Source: Ramazzottius varieornatus (lineage: Eukaryota > Tardigrada > Eutardigrada > Parachela > Ramazzottiidae). From it: 64,000 nucleotides of DNA. The stretch covers positions 5,447,527-5,511,526 of the forward strand of contig BDGG01000001.1 in NCBI GenBank assembly GCA_001949185.1, given 5' to 3'. Positions 10,429 through 22,600 of the stretch are shown one piece after another. A program made the translations under genes and the position numbers. The notes beneath the pieces are model-generated. The model searched no databases. It had not been told where the DNA came from and was given only the letters and a program-made list of their open reading frames with translations. Position 1 is the first letter of the stretch, and each line of letters begins with the position of its first letter.

Positions 10429-12604
10429 TCAGTTTCGAGTCGTGGAATGTGCAGCAGGTCCGGGTATGGGCGGAAGGCTCCGCAAATATGCGCTCCACTC
10501 CTCGTCTTCTTCTCTGGTAGAAAGAACTGTCAGTTCCCATCGGGTGACACGAGTCAGCCTCCCGTTCGGAAGCCGAAATCTGAAAAGCTCTCCTTCTGCT
10601 TTGGGTAGGTAGCGAAGTCGAAGGTCGGTGGGCATGAATAGGCAAATCACTAGTGCCAACGATACCGGCCCCAGCATCCAGCGAAAGTTCAGGTCGTACC
10701 AGTGCGTCGGATTATTTGGATAGAGAGCCTGCTGAGATCTGTAGACTGCTGTAAAAGTTAGCCCTCCCATAATACCGATAACGGCCAAGACAGACACCGC
10801 CACACCATTGGTCGGTCCAACGTTCTTGGCTCCGAATTGCTGAGACAGAAACGCAGCAAGCATCCCAAAGCCTCCCCCATCTGAAACGCGGATTTCTGTG
10901 AACAAGGCAGTGAAAGAAGATTGCTGAACGAGCAGAAAACATACAAAAGAAAACGATGATACCACCGCAAGTCAGCAATCCGCCGAAGCTCTTGGCTTCC
11001 AGCACGGTAGGCAGGCAGCTCAGCGAGATCAGCTGGCACGACAGGGACAGGGCATACAGCGGCTTATAACCCTTGATCATGTCCGAAGCAAGCGGCAACA
11101 GCAGCCGACCAAGGAGATCACACTAAAACAAAAATCAAAATTCCTGACTGTTTCACCAATTTGCAGAACGAACAGGGCCGCCTCACTCCGCCAAGTATTG
11201 CATTGGCAGTGGCACCATCGCTCGGTGACCTTCCCAATTGAGTTTGAACCATTGACTGTATCTTGGAATAGACGAGGATGCTGGACATCTCGGCTCCCAT
11301 AAATGTCAGGTACTAAACAGAAATAAGCGTAAAACACCATCAGAGCAGTCTGATAAGCCTTTAGAGCCTAAGCCTTACAAATATCCAATATTGGAGGGAA
11401 GTCAGAGCTCCTACGGAAGTCATGGAAAAGTGTTCCGAATAGTCAGTTTCCGCCATGGGTGGCGCACTATGTTCTTTCGGGAGCTCGGCTTGGAATTCCG
11501 TATTCAGTATGGGAGAAATGGAGGAGGCAGAGCTCGACGAAGTGAGTGGCCGTGATACCGTACGAGTCGGCTGGATATTTTCAGCAGGCTTGACGGTAGG
11601 ACTGTGTACGCTGTAGCCAGGCGGCGGGTGACGCAGGACGAAAGCACACGTTGTCATTATCACAAAGTAGCAGGATCCCAGAATAAGAAACGTCAGTTCG
11701 ATCCCGAGGTAGGCTTCTCCGGTCTTGTGAAACAATGGACCGATCAGTCCTTTTTGGGCGAACGGCGCCACTATCGCCCCCAGGCTGTAACCGCAAACAG
11801 CCGCGCAAGCAGCGACACCACGCCTATCAGGAAACCACCTTTGGAGGGGCGAAGTCGGACATACGTAAGACATGCCAAGGCCAGTGGCCCCAAAGACGCC
11901 ATAACCAAAGTAGATTAGCGGTAGCAGCTTGACGTACACACCCAAAGCAGTCAATAAGTTACCAAAGAAAAACAAGGTAGCGCCAACGAGAAGAACTTTT
12001 CGCGGCCCATTTCGCTCTAGCCAAGGTCCAGTAACTGCTGCACTGCACGAGAAGAAGGCAATCGCTACGTAGAATACGTTTGAAGCTGCAACGAATCGCT
12101 GTCAGAAATCAAATTGCTGAGCCCTCCACAGTAGGATGCACTATGCGAGACATCGGCTTACCTACAGCGCGATCCACGCCGCCATTCCGTCCGTATAGCT
12201 GTGCTTCGATGGGTAGGTTGAACCCGGACCAGGCGTAAAACGTCCCAACACAGGCCTGCAATCGGAAGTTCGGTTTGGATGGACTGGTCGAATACTCTTC
12301 TGTCTTGTCATCTGGCATGAGCTTGAAGTTAGAAAGTACATGCCCCGATTTTCAGTTTACGTAGTTTCTTCGCAGTGACGCAATAATGTCCCAATTTCGC
12401 AGGTGCATTGGTAGCACGTGCAAGTCTCACCTGACTAAGTGCCGCGCAAGGCATCAGCATGTAGCGGTTGAAAGGGATAATCTTGGGTATCAGCCACTTC
12501 TCCCGTTCCAGCTGAGTCTCGTTGCGGACATACTGAATATTTGAGTAATGCCAAATGACCGCCTCTTTGAGCCAGGACAGGACGTTCCAGCTCTTCATGA
12601 CCAT
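10429..12604 (-). CDS. Major facilitator transporter, oxalate:formate antiporter (OFA)-like
   Basis: Six exons join in phase on the minus strand: 12604-12431, 12255-12166, 12098-11379, 11312-11187, 11122-10945, 10880-10429 (579 residues). Helix 1 spans the first junction (NRYMLMPCAALSQ then ACVGTFYAWSGFNLPIE). The MFS loop 2-3 motif is LERNGPRKVLL. OFA-type signatures are LGMSYVCPTSPLQRWFPDRR, FVLRHPPPGY, the second-half loop LGRLLLPLASDM and YGGGFGMLAAF. A serine-rich central loop of about 80 residues separates the six-helix halves, and the C-terminus is a charged tail. OFA proteins exchange dicarboxylates or monocarboxylates and are best known from prokaryotes, fungi and protists. The substrate here is unknown. 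The first exon start is uncertain, because an acceptor-like site (AATATTCAG) lies inside it. The gene converges on Fringe with a gap of about 210 bp. Confidence 0.8.
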
Positions 12605-13629
12605 GGTATCCACATTCCGACACGGCTTTCTGGTTTACAGATCGCTACATGGGTGAAGTCCTGCGGAGCTTGCTCGATCAGTTGTCGCCAAGCCGGACAC
12701 AAGTACGGATGACGGGCGATAGTGCCTGTGGGTTTTGACTTTGAATCGAAATTACTATACATCTACTGAAACTGTTTCATTTCCTCCCTGATAAGACAAA
12801 TGCCTGAGACCACCGAAGCGTTGCCACTTTGTTACCTTCAAGTGACAATATCGAAGAATAACGAACGATATATGATTCGGACTGGTGAAGAGCGTTTTCG
12901 CAACGCGTTGCACAACTTGTAGGAATGCTTACTACAGCTGACAAGCCACATTTTTTTGTACACTGCGCAAACTTTTAGACGGATTTTAATTAAAAATTTT
13001 CGTCGACACAAAGAACACGGACATTGGATTTCGCCATTTTATGAAAATTGCAAAAGATGTGCGAAAACAGGACGGTGCCCCTTTGTAGGAAGTGTTTGAT
13101 CTGTTGTAACGCGATCTTTGCCATAGTGAGAGGCTAAGTCAATCTGGCTGCCGGCGACAACAGACTTGTACACAGACTTTGAGGTGTATGTGGGGAGAAA
13201 ACCTGCTGACAGACAAAGGTGGGTGACAACTGGCTTCCACCACAACAATTTACACTTGGTATTCTTCCTGGCCGACAACCTAAATGCATAACCATAAGCA
13301 TTCATATTTGCATGACATTCAATTTACCGGCTAGCAGCTGAAGACTTTAGAATATTCATTCCTATATCTCCTTCATTTCGCACGTTGTATCGTTTATCGT
13401 CCAAACATTCAAACCAGTAAGATCAGAAAAAATGCCTGGTGGTGTCAGGAGCTGCTCCAACCAGACAACACAAGGATCTTTTGGCACTTGAAAGGTAATA
13501 CTCTAAAACAGCTTCCCTTTACGGTTCCGGCCTGCGTGTAGCACCAGCCAACTGAAACCCAGAAAAGAACGAAGAAAAGCGGCAAGGTGTCGCAGGCCGA
13601 AGGACTTTCAGCACGCCAGATACTGTGCT
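12605..13629. other. Intergenic, no gene seen
   Basis: The stretch lies between the 5' end of the transporter and the 3' end of CASK, both on the minus strand. It should contain the CASK 3' UTR and the transporter promoter. I saw no further structure. Confidence 0.5.
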
Positions 13630-16600
13630 CTAGTAGACCCAGGTTACCGGTACCCACTGCGGTTGTTCATGGATGTCCTCCATCGTGTGCTCCAGCTGAC
13701 GAATGGTCCGATCAATGTCGTTATTAACTATCACGAGATCGAAGTAGTGGCCGAACGCCGCTTCCAGCATGACTGACTCATTCGCCAGTCTTTGCAAACT
13801 TCCATCGGCCTAAAAACACCACAAGATTAAATATCCTAACTGAAACAAAATCCGGAAAAGGTTTTGGTCTCGTACGTCGTGAAAGTTGGATAAGGCAGGT
13901 GCAGCGATGAAGACCACGTAAGGTGTGAACTCCGATGTTCTCAGCACTTTCAGCGCTTGTGGCTCCACGTCGAGGATGGCGATCTTGCCGGCATTGTGGA
14001 TCTGCCGGATGGTCTCCAGCTTCGTCCCGTACATGGCTTCTTCATGGGTCCCATACTCCAGGTACTCGTTGTTGGCAATGTCGGCCATCATCTCCTTCTG
14101 ACTGACAAAGAAGTAATTCCGGCCATTTTGTTCTTCTTTCCGAGGAGGCCTTGTGGTATGGGGAATGGGGTAGGCGTAGCGATCGGGGTGAGAAGTTATC
14201 AGTGTGTTCTTGATGTGACGTCGGCCCACACCATGGGCCCCTATACAAATCATCAACGTCAGACCTAAGCTAGCTTCTCATTTGGAATACAGAACTTGAT
14301 GTTGGTAGCACGAACTGTACGGACCGAGAAGGACGAGGGTTCGTCGTTCGAAGAAGGGCAACTTGACGACTTCCTCATAAGTCACCACCTCGAGTTGGTC
14401 CAAGAGGCCGTTCTTGAGGAAGAGACGATCCTTTTGACGCTTCTTCTTTCCAAACCAGGCACAGTTAGCTGTGGATAAAAAGCCGGGATAATTATTTTCC
14501 CAGTCGCAGACAGGAAGCGTGGTATGCTCACCTCTCTATTATAAATGGAACTGCGAAGATCAACGTCGAGCGGAACTGTTTTTTTGAGTTTTTCGAATTT
14601 CAAAAACTTGTTCTTATGAATTTTCTAATTTTCAGCTTGACGTACAAGGATTATTAAAGAAGAGTCCGAAAAGCTCTTTCTCAGTATGGAATGATGGACC
14701 GGAAGCTTGGTGCTTACAGTTTTCTTGTTGAGCTCTTTCGATAGTAAGGCACGTAATCTTGTATTCCTGCAGTTCTGGCGAGGGAATTAATCCCGCGGGA
14801 ATGTCGGGCTGCTCGACATGACGTGCTTGCCAGTAATTGGGGTCTTCCTTGCTGATAACCTATCAAATAACCCCCATCATTGCTCACTTGCTCACATTTC
14901 CTCCTTCTCCGACCAATCAGCCGACCAACCGACCTGCAGAATGTCGCCCACAGTGAAAGACAAGCCGGCATCGACACACGGCACCATCGGATCCTCCTTC
15001 GGACTGTACACGAACTGTGCCCTGACGTACGTTTCCACCAAAGCCGCTGGCGGACGGCGACTGGGCAGAATCTTGAAGGAAATCGCTCCGGCTGCCTCCT
15101 TCTGCAAAGAAACCCAGTGACGGTTAACACAAACTCGATCAAGTTGCGCAGTCGTGATGCGTGTGAGCGGATTAATCTCCGTCAAAGTCAAATCGATCGT
15201 TCAAACATAACTTCTTACCAGCATCCGTTGGAGTTTGTCCACACTGTGATTTGCCACGGGAATACTATTGATTTCTTTGATTTCATCGCCGACGCGCAGC
15301 GCTTCTGTGGGGAGAGAGGAAGTGGACAAATATAGCGCTTTTCGACTCAATACACACGCAGCGTTTCACACAAGTAAACATAACTGTCTTGGTTCAACCC
15401 TCGAAAGGCCTTTTTTAATCTCAAAAACGTTTGATATAGGGAGCAAACGCGAACCGGAAAAGAAGATGAGCGGGTAATTACCTGTTCGATGAATAAGGCC
15501 ACCGTGAAGAATCCGCGCCACGATACATCGACCGGCTTCGTCCAACTTGAGCGTGAAACCCTGCAACATCAACGAAATACTTCACATGGTAGTTATCGTA
15601 GGAAATTGCCTAAAATGCCGATTGCTGTGTACACTGCAAATTCGAAGCACCGAAGTAAGTCAGATTTACCGCCTAATGAAATCGTCCAAAACTGGAACGT
15701 GGGTAGACGAATTGACCCAGATCGTTTCTTCAAATGGCGCACACCTCCAACCGAAAATGGTGATAATATGCGCCACTTGAGATATCGAACCGGCTCCATT
15801 TATTTCTCCATGCTCCAATTCCCTTCAAAAAATCCACAGCCCAGTAACATTCTTCTTCAATTTACTTACGAGTCGTTCGTTGGCGTTCTTGTGGATATTG
15901 ACTTGGCGGATTTTGGGTAAGGTAGCTCCGGGCGTCCTGGCTTCCAAATTCCGATGGGTATCCTCCCGTTCCATCGCCATAGCCTCCTGTGACTTTTGAC
16001 CCACTACCCTCTGATGGTTATTCTGAGCATGATGGTGGTTGTGTCCAGCATGAATGGCGTTACTCGTCTGTAAAGCCGCACTGGCCGCCAGCAGGCCGCT
16101 GGTAGACAGTGGTATGCTCTGATGGGAGGCCCCATAGTTGGTTGGAGGGACACTGTGTCCCGAAGGCGTGACGCTATCTCTGCCCGTCAAGCGTCCTGAC
16201 AGCGAGACGCTGGCGCCATCGGGGGAAGAGTGGACATGACCAGTGTTAGCATCAAGTCCGTTGAGTGGGAGTTCGTGGACTCGATTGAGCGCAGAGTAGG
16301 ACTGTGGGGACAGTGAGCGTTGACGAGCTTCGGGGGAGTACACTTCGTGAGCGACCACATCGTGAGCTTGGACTAAGGCCCGAATGTGAGGTGTACTGAG
16401 AAGACGACGGAGTTCTTCTGTGTCGGGCTGAGGTGGAGCATTGGCAAGGTCTTCGGAATCGCATTCGTCAAGCGTCTCCAGAACCTGAAATGGCCGACAA
16501 TGTGGACAATAAATCACAGCCATATTCCAACTGGACAAAAACAGGTTAGAAAAATCCCACAAAGATTCGGTAATGCCAGTTGCAATGACGCAATAAGTGT

Positions 16601-19600
16601 AGAATATGTGCCAAAGAATCACGATCGCTGAAGTGTGTGGTTATAATTTTCAGGTAAATATTTTTTGGCCGCTCGGTTAGCTATGGAGTATGTCGGTCCA
16701 TGAGCGTAATCGACGACGAGGGAAGGAAAGAAAAGTTGTTGGGAAAAAGGGCAAAGTCGGCAGATGGTAAAGTGGCGACAGCGTTAATGAATGGAACGTG
16801 GTTGTCAGACAGCTGATCATTACGACAAATTGCTCGCAATTGCCAACACAAGGAATATCATTGCATATGTTAGACTTTTAACAACTCCGACATTCAACAC
16901 ACCATACGCTAAAAAACAAATTTCACTCAACATGTCATAGCCTGAAAATGTCCCTCTGCCGTCCAAACACAACCGGAAACCCGATATATTGAACGATGAA
17001 AGACTAACACGAGGAAATTTTTGCTCGAACGAAAGACGACATGCAAACTCGATCTTTGTGAATGTGTACGCAGTGGGAGAAGATTGAAAAGTCATGTGAA
17101 GTGGAATCAAACTCTGAGCGGAAGGTCCTTGGCCTGGAGGAACAAATACGACACGGCTGTCTTCCTTCTGTCAAGCGACGACTGTCAAACAGTCGGATAA
17201 TGAAAAGCTCAACCACAGGCTCAACTCTATGAATGGAGGACCACGGAAGAGCCTTTTCTACTCACTTGCGCTTCCTACACGAGTAGTTGGTTCGTGGATG
17301 AACGGTATATACTTCACATGACAGAAAGGCAGCCCGCGACTATGTACACAAGCATGCCAGCATTCTCTAAGCACGGGTTCTCCCCTTTCCAATCCATTTC
17401 CATTTGTAACTTACAGAAGAGAGCGCAGCAAGAGTTAACACAATTTGCCACGATCCGCACCCAAACATGTGCCCTGGGTACCACAGATAATATTCCGAAG
17501 CAGTGAAGCACGCGCTTGGCATAGTGTCAACAAGAAGCGAAAAGTACAAAGAGCGCAGTTTTCGACGGAGTTATGACTGGTACAGCACACGTTTCCATTG
17601 TCTCAAAAGCCGACACTATCAGAAAATACACCGATTTCTCTGGCGGAAGGTTACCACCGGTGCCTTACGACTTCCTTTCGCACGCGCAACGAACTGGAAG
17701 ATAAGAAACGAGAAGCGATACACAGGGTCAAGTGATCATCAGCCTTGTCGTTGAGCTCCATTGCTCCACGGTGAAGCTTCCGGAGTTAGTAGATCCCGAG
17801 CCGGAAAAGGACAAATGTGATTTAAAAATCAAAAGCACGAGAAACAGCTGCGTTTGTTCAACAGCTCCAGATGATGCCGCAGACGCTCTTTGTTATCGGT
17901 CTTTTTGCCGACCGATAACTTCCTAGAAGATGGCCAAGCGTGCCTAAAACACATCCAGTTCTAATAGGTCACGGGGAACAGAGGCATTTCACGACGCGGG
18001 AAGCGGACTTGGACGAACCGGTAAAACGTCGCACTTGTCGCCAGATGGCGCCACAAAACGTTTTAATGTGAATTCGTGCCCTCTTCGAGACGATTACTGT
18101 ACCTGGTCGGACTCTTCGATTGGTGTCCAGAGAAAGAACATAGAAAAGTGAAAAGTCCGTTGGTCATATCCGTGTCCCTTGAGCACAGGTTTCATTCCTC
18201 AGGCTCTAACCAAAATTTATTGGCAGGTTTTCCATCGACCTGCTACCATTCGATAATATTGTACCGCTTCCTAAAACACTTTCTTGTTAAGGGTTGACTT
18301 ACGCGGAGAGCCAGCAAGGCGAAAACGTTGACATACAAGGCATTACGGTTGGCAGCACCTCTGTGCAAGTCCGAATCCATCCCGAAGAGTTGTCAAAAGG
18401 ATACGGAAGGAGATACAAGTTCCATCCTGGAGCGAGCTGGACATTCCTCTGCACTAATTGATCAGTTCCAAAGCCTCCAAGGGAAGTCAGATTCGTCGAT
18501 ATAAAAGTCAAATATCCCCGGATCGGCAGCAACACAGAAGCTTGCCGACTAACCTTTGCACAAAAGCGGAAAACCACTCCGTTACGTTTGTCGTTCGTGT
18601 CAAACGAAGTGAGCTGAAAGGAAGTCAAAACAATCCGCAAGACATTCTTCAAGAAGATGCGTGAATGAAGCCCAAAGCTCTACTGTGACAATTCCCAAAG
18701 AAATCACATCGCCGATCAAAACTGATGGTGCCAGTCGACGAAGGAAGAAAAACATCAGCTTGTAACAGCTGCTGGTTACAGTGGCCAATGCTTATCAAAG
18801 GAGACGTTGAAGAGGCGTAAAAGAGGAAGAGGGAAGGCAGCACTAACGAGCTGGATAGTCATTCTGGCCCATTGAGTTCGTGGGAGCCAAGTCATGGACT
18901 GCCTGACTGACTAACTAAACAGGAAGTCTTTCGTCTGCCCTCCAACATATCGATCAGGCATCAGCAATGAAAGATCAACTTCGACGGGCATTAGCACAAG
19001 TTGCTCAGACGCCTTCGCAGGAGATTCAAGTCCTTTTTTGAAGAGTTTCCACTATTCGCTGAGAACATGGATTGATTCGGCCCAACACGACTCAGCGCGC
19101 TGCATTCCAAGCGTTCTCATCCTCGTCCTTCTCATAGTCCAGAGAGAGAGAGAGTGCTCCTTCTAAGCGCTCAAAGCCTGCACTCGTGCTTCCTTCTTTC
19201 TCCGAATTGAAGACAAGCTTAACAACAAGAAGCTCAAACAATCAGCTGCGCTTCGAGCAGAGATAAACAGGTTCGTGAACAAGGGGCACAGGGGAATTCG
19301 CAGACGCTTCATGCGCAGGTAGAACCGCTTCTGTGGATAGTTACCCGGTCCACGGCCCATTCGGTCATTTTGCTACCAGGGTTCTCTACTTGCACTGACA
19401 CAACATGAGATGATGCACCAGTCCCACTTTCCCATCAGTTCAAGTCTGACTGGAGTTAACTAACAACTTACGTCGGCAAGAAGGGCAGCAGCAGTGTCCG
19501 TCCTTGGTCGGAGGTTCCCAGTTTCCTGCTGACGTCCAATACGATCGTACAACTGCAAAAACAAAAAACAAGGTGTTGTCCGATGCGCATAGTAAGGTTC

Positions 19601-22600
19601 GTCCTCCATTACAGTACGTATCCGAATAATCTCAAACAACATCTAATGACTTGGTGCAAAGATACGAACAAGGATACGACGAAGTCCTTTAACCAACGTG
19701 TGGTACTCGGAATAGTTCAGGCCAGTCAAGGCCAGCGCTGCAGCGGAAGCCACATTCAAGTTCTGCAAGACGGATCTCTGATCACGGCTCATATGCATTC
19801 CAAAATTTCACTCAACGAGTCCTGGCAAAATGACTGAAGAACAGAGGGACGATGTTTTCAGTGCGTCAAAATGATCATTCACGGTGCATGTTTTGCCAGG
19901 GTACAAATCGACGTTATTCGACATGACCAGCTGTGCAATCTGTCCAGCGGATGTGTTCCTGCAGGCGTCGAAGGACAGATAGAATGCTGCGCCGTGTCAA
20001 CATTCCCCGCTGTTCTCGTTGCACGGGCCGATAATTAAAGTGGGCTGATGTTGCTCATTAGGCTGGCCAAGAGGACACTTGGGGAATACAGGCTGGACGT
20101 CTCAATTACTCTTCCACGGAAGAACACGCCCTTCTCCATAACGTGGCGGAAGTAACCGTAAACGAGCCGAGAACGATCACATTTGCCAAAGATAACGGTA
20201 GGCACAACCATAATCGTTCAAGACGAAGCTTCTCGCCTTCTTTCTACGATACTATTCCACAAAGCATGAAATTAATAAATCACGCCAACGTCTCAACACG
20301 GCAAAGTGAGGAGCGGAAAAATATGGGTTATGAAAACAGAGGGATGAAAATTAACAGAGCGCAACACGAGCAGTTATCGAAGCACGTCCTTTCCCTTCCT
20401 TCCTCTCGCTCGGCAAGGCTATGATCACAGATGGACGCCAGGATCGAAGGCCATGGTTCAGAGGGGAAGAAAGGCGAGAACCCGAGATTGGCAAGGGATC
20501 GGTCGGCCATTGCGGGCTAGCTGGTGTGTCAACTACGCTGTGCGTATACACACAAGATAGCGCCTGCAGCTTCTGTCCTTGGAAGAACACAATGCACCAC
20601 CCTGTAAATAATGAAGTCCCGTCCCGTTTCAGCAGCAGTCTCTTCCTTCTCTTCCCGTCTTCGTGTGTTCGGTGAACTGTGTAACTCTATTGATTCAGAT
20701 GACGAAAAGGGGACGAAGGAAGGAGAAGGAAAGGGAAGCTGTTATTTATGCCGGCTAATCTGTGTTTACTCTGTAACGCCATTCATTCGCACTTCTTTCT
20801 CGCGGTTGGGTACAGTATGTACTGTCTTCCGTGATCGGCTCGTTGATGTGTTTAACAAGTTCGCCAAGTCGACTACTGCTCATTTCCACAATGTAAACAG
20901 GAACGAGGTCCCAGCTGACTATGAAACGATACACACTGCCGGCAGAACCGCCATAATCAAATTTCCTCGCGTTTTCTCATTACCGACCTTACATCTGTTG
21001 ACTGTCTCTGCATGATGGTATTTTCCCTGTATCGAATAACCCGTCTTTTTGCTATCCGCGCTTTGTATACTGTAATGGAATGCCGAACAACATGCAAATA
21101 AATGACGCAGATCATCGCTGACACATTTGCTTTCTGGGTAAGCCCCCCCCCTTTTGGTGTTTCGTCTCTCCAGAAAATTAATATATCTTCCTGACCTATT
21201 TTATCCTCTTATGAAATTTGCGAGCGTTGGTTTCGGGGAGGTTCAAAGTTGGACTGAAAAGAGGCTTCCCTTTCAAGAGGTCGTAATTCAGCGAAGCATA
21301 AAGGCATATCGGTTGTACAAAAGTCACTTGACGCTGTTACGAGTCATTTGTGGGCTTCAACATATCAATACATGATTGATGCGCCGGCCACACAATGACA
21401 ACCATCACATTTCACTTTGCCCAACCATCCTCAACTCCTCACTGTACCAAACCCTCCTCTCCATCTCCGCTGGCACTTCTGCCCCATTTCAAAAATGGAA
21501 TAGATATGTTCTCGACCTCTTCCATCTCAAATCAGATCCACCTCTAAACATCCTCGGAATGCCCTTCAAAGAGAAAAGTTTCTGCACGAGAGCTCAGCGA
21601 GCAGTGAAATGAGACGAGTGCCCTCGAGAGTCCTCTGTGATTAGGTTCCTATCTGTCACGAGGAAGCCAATTTGTCACGGCAAGAAAAACATCCACCTGA
21701 TTACCACGCAACGGAATCTCTACGCTCCATTAAAACTCGAATTCCACATTCTACGCAAAAGACCATTCTCAACAACACACCGAAACTCCATGCAGATTTC
21801 CCTTTGGTCAATGTGTCTTGCATGGTGGCGCTACTTAGGGTAGATGTAAGAAGAACAACTACACATGGTACTTCACGACCGTTCGACCGTAAGTATGTGG
21901 GATAGAACTCACATTAAGAAGGGTATGCAGCGTGGTGTCCTGTAGGACGTCATGGAGGAAGTCCTTCTGGCTATTGTCCAGACTGGTGAGGGCTTGGATC
22001 TCGTCCAGACTGTCGAGAACCAGGCTGACCGCCGCAGACGAAGTGACCGGTTCGTCCATACCGTACTCCGTCAGGGATGTCGTGGGACTCTGAACGTTAC
22101 AGTCGCTGTAGAAGGCGTTCCATTTAGGACTGCTGACCGCTGCTAAGACCGCTCCCTGCATAAAACACCGGATTAAATTAGTCCATGATTCCAACGGTGA
22201 AAGCTCATCAGAATTTCGAGAGAAAAATAACAAGGAAGACACATGGTTCGGAGGATGAGGAAAGTAGAGCAGGGAAAGCAAATAGTGGTGGAAAGAGGAG
22301 GAAAATGACTGAGAGTGAAGCAGCAGCAAGAAAGTGATAACAACACTTTAGCTACTTCCAGTTGATTACTCGCGACAGGATGGCTGAGCGGGAGCTAGTT
22401 ACCACAAGTTAAGGATGCACTGTACGACCAAGCATCTACATTGACGGTTCAGTGCGGCAAGAGCAGACCGGATACTGTAAGCGGTATCTTGAGCGCGATA
22501 ACAGGCGGCATTGGGGTACACAAGACACCACAAACACAACGCAAACCGTTACAGTTGCATCTTGATCAAAAGCAAGGCTTACAAATCACAATTTCATCAC

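Noticed and set aside
12166-12318. Start codon at 12318 for the transporter (MPDDKTEEYSTSP)
   Set aside because: Splicing AALSQ directly to ACVGTFYAWSGFN (acceptor GATTGCAG) gives the expected continuous first helix, so the intervening frame is intronic.
14238-14256. Guanylate kinase exon starting with MMICIG instead of splicing at TATAG|GGGCC
   Set aside because: The upstream exon already supplies TLVLLG and ends in phase 1. Using the acceptor at 14241 gives the uninterrupted [14 protein letters not shown] of CASK.
13957-14268. Open frame on the plus strand across the CASK guanylate kinase exon
   Set aside because: The minus strand gives an unmistakable guanylate kinase domain; the plus frame is its shadow.
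18299-18652. 117-codon minus-strand open frame in CASK intron 8
   Set aside because: No similarity to any part of CASK between the L27 halves. The correct linking exon is 19472-19552, with matching phase.
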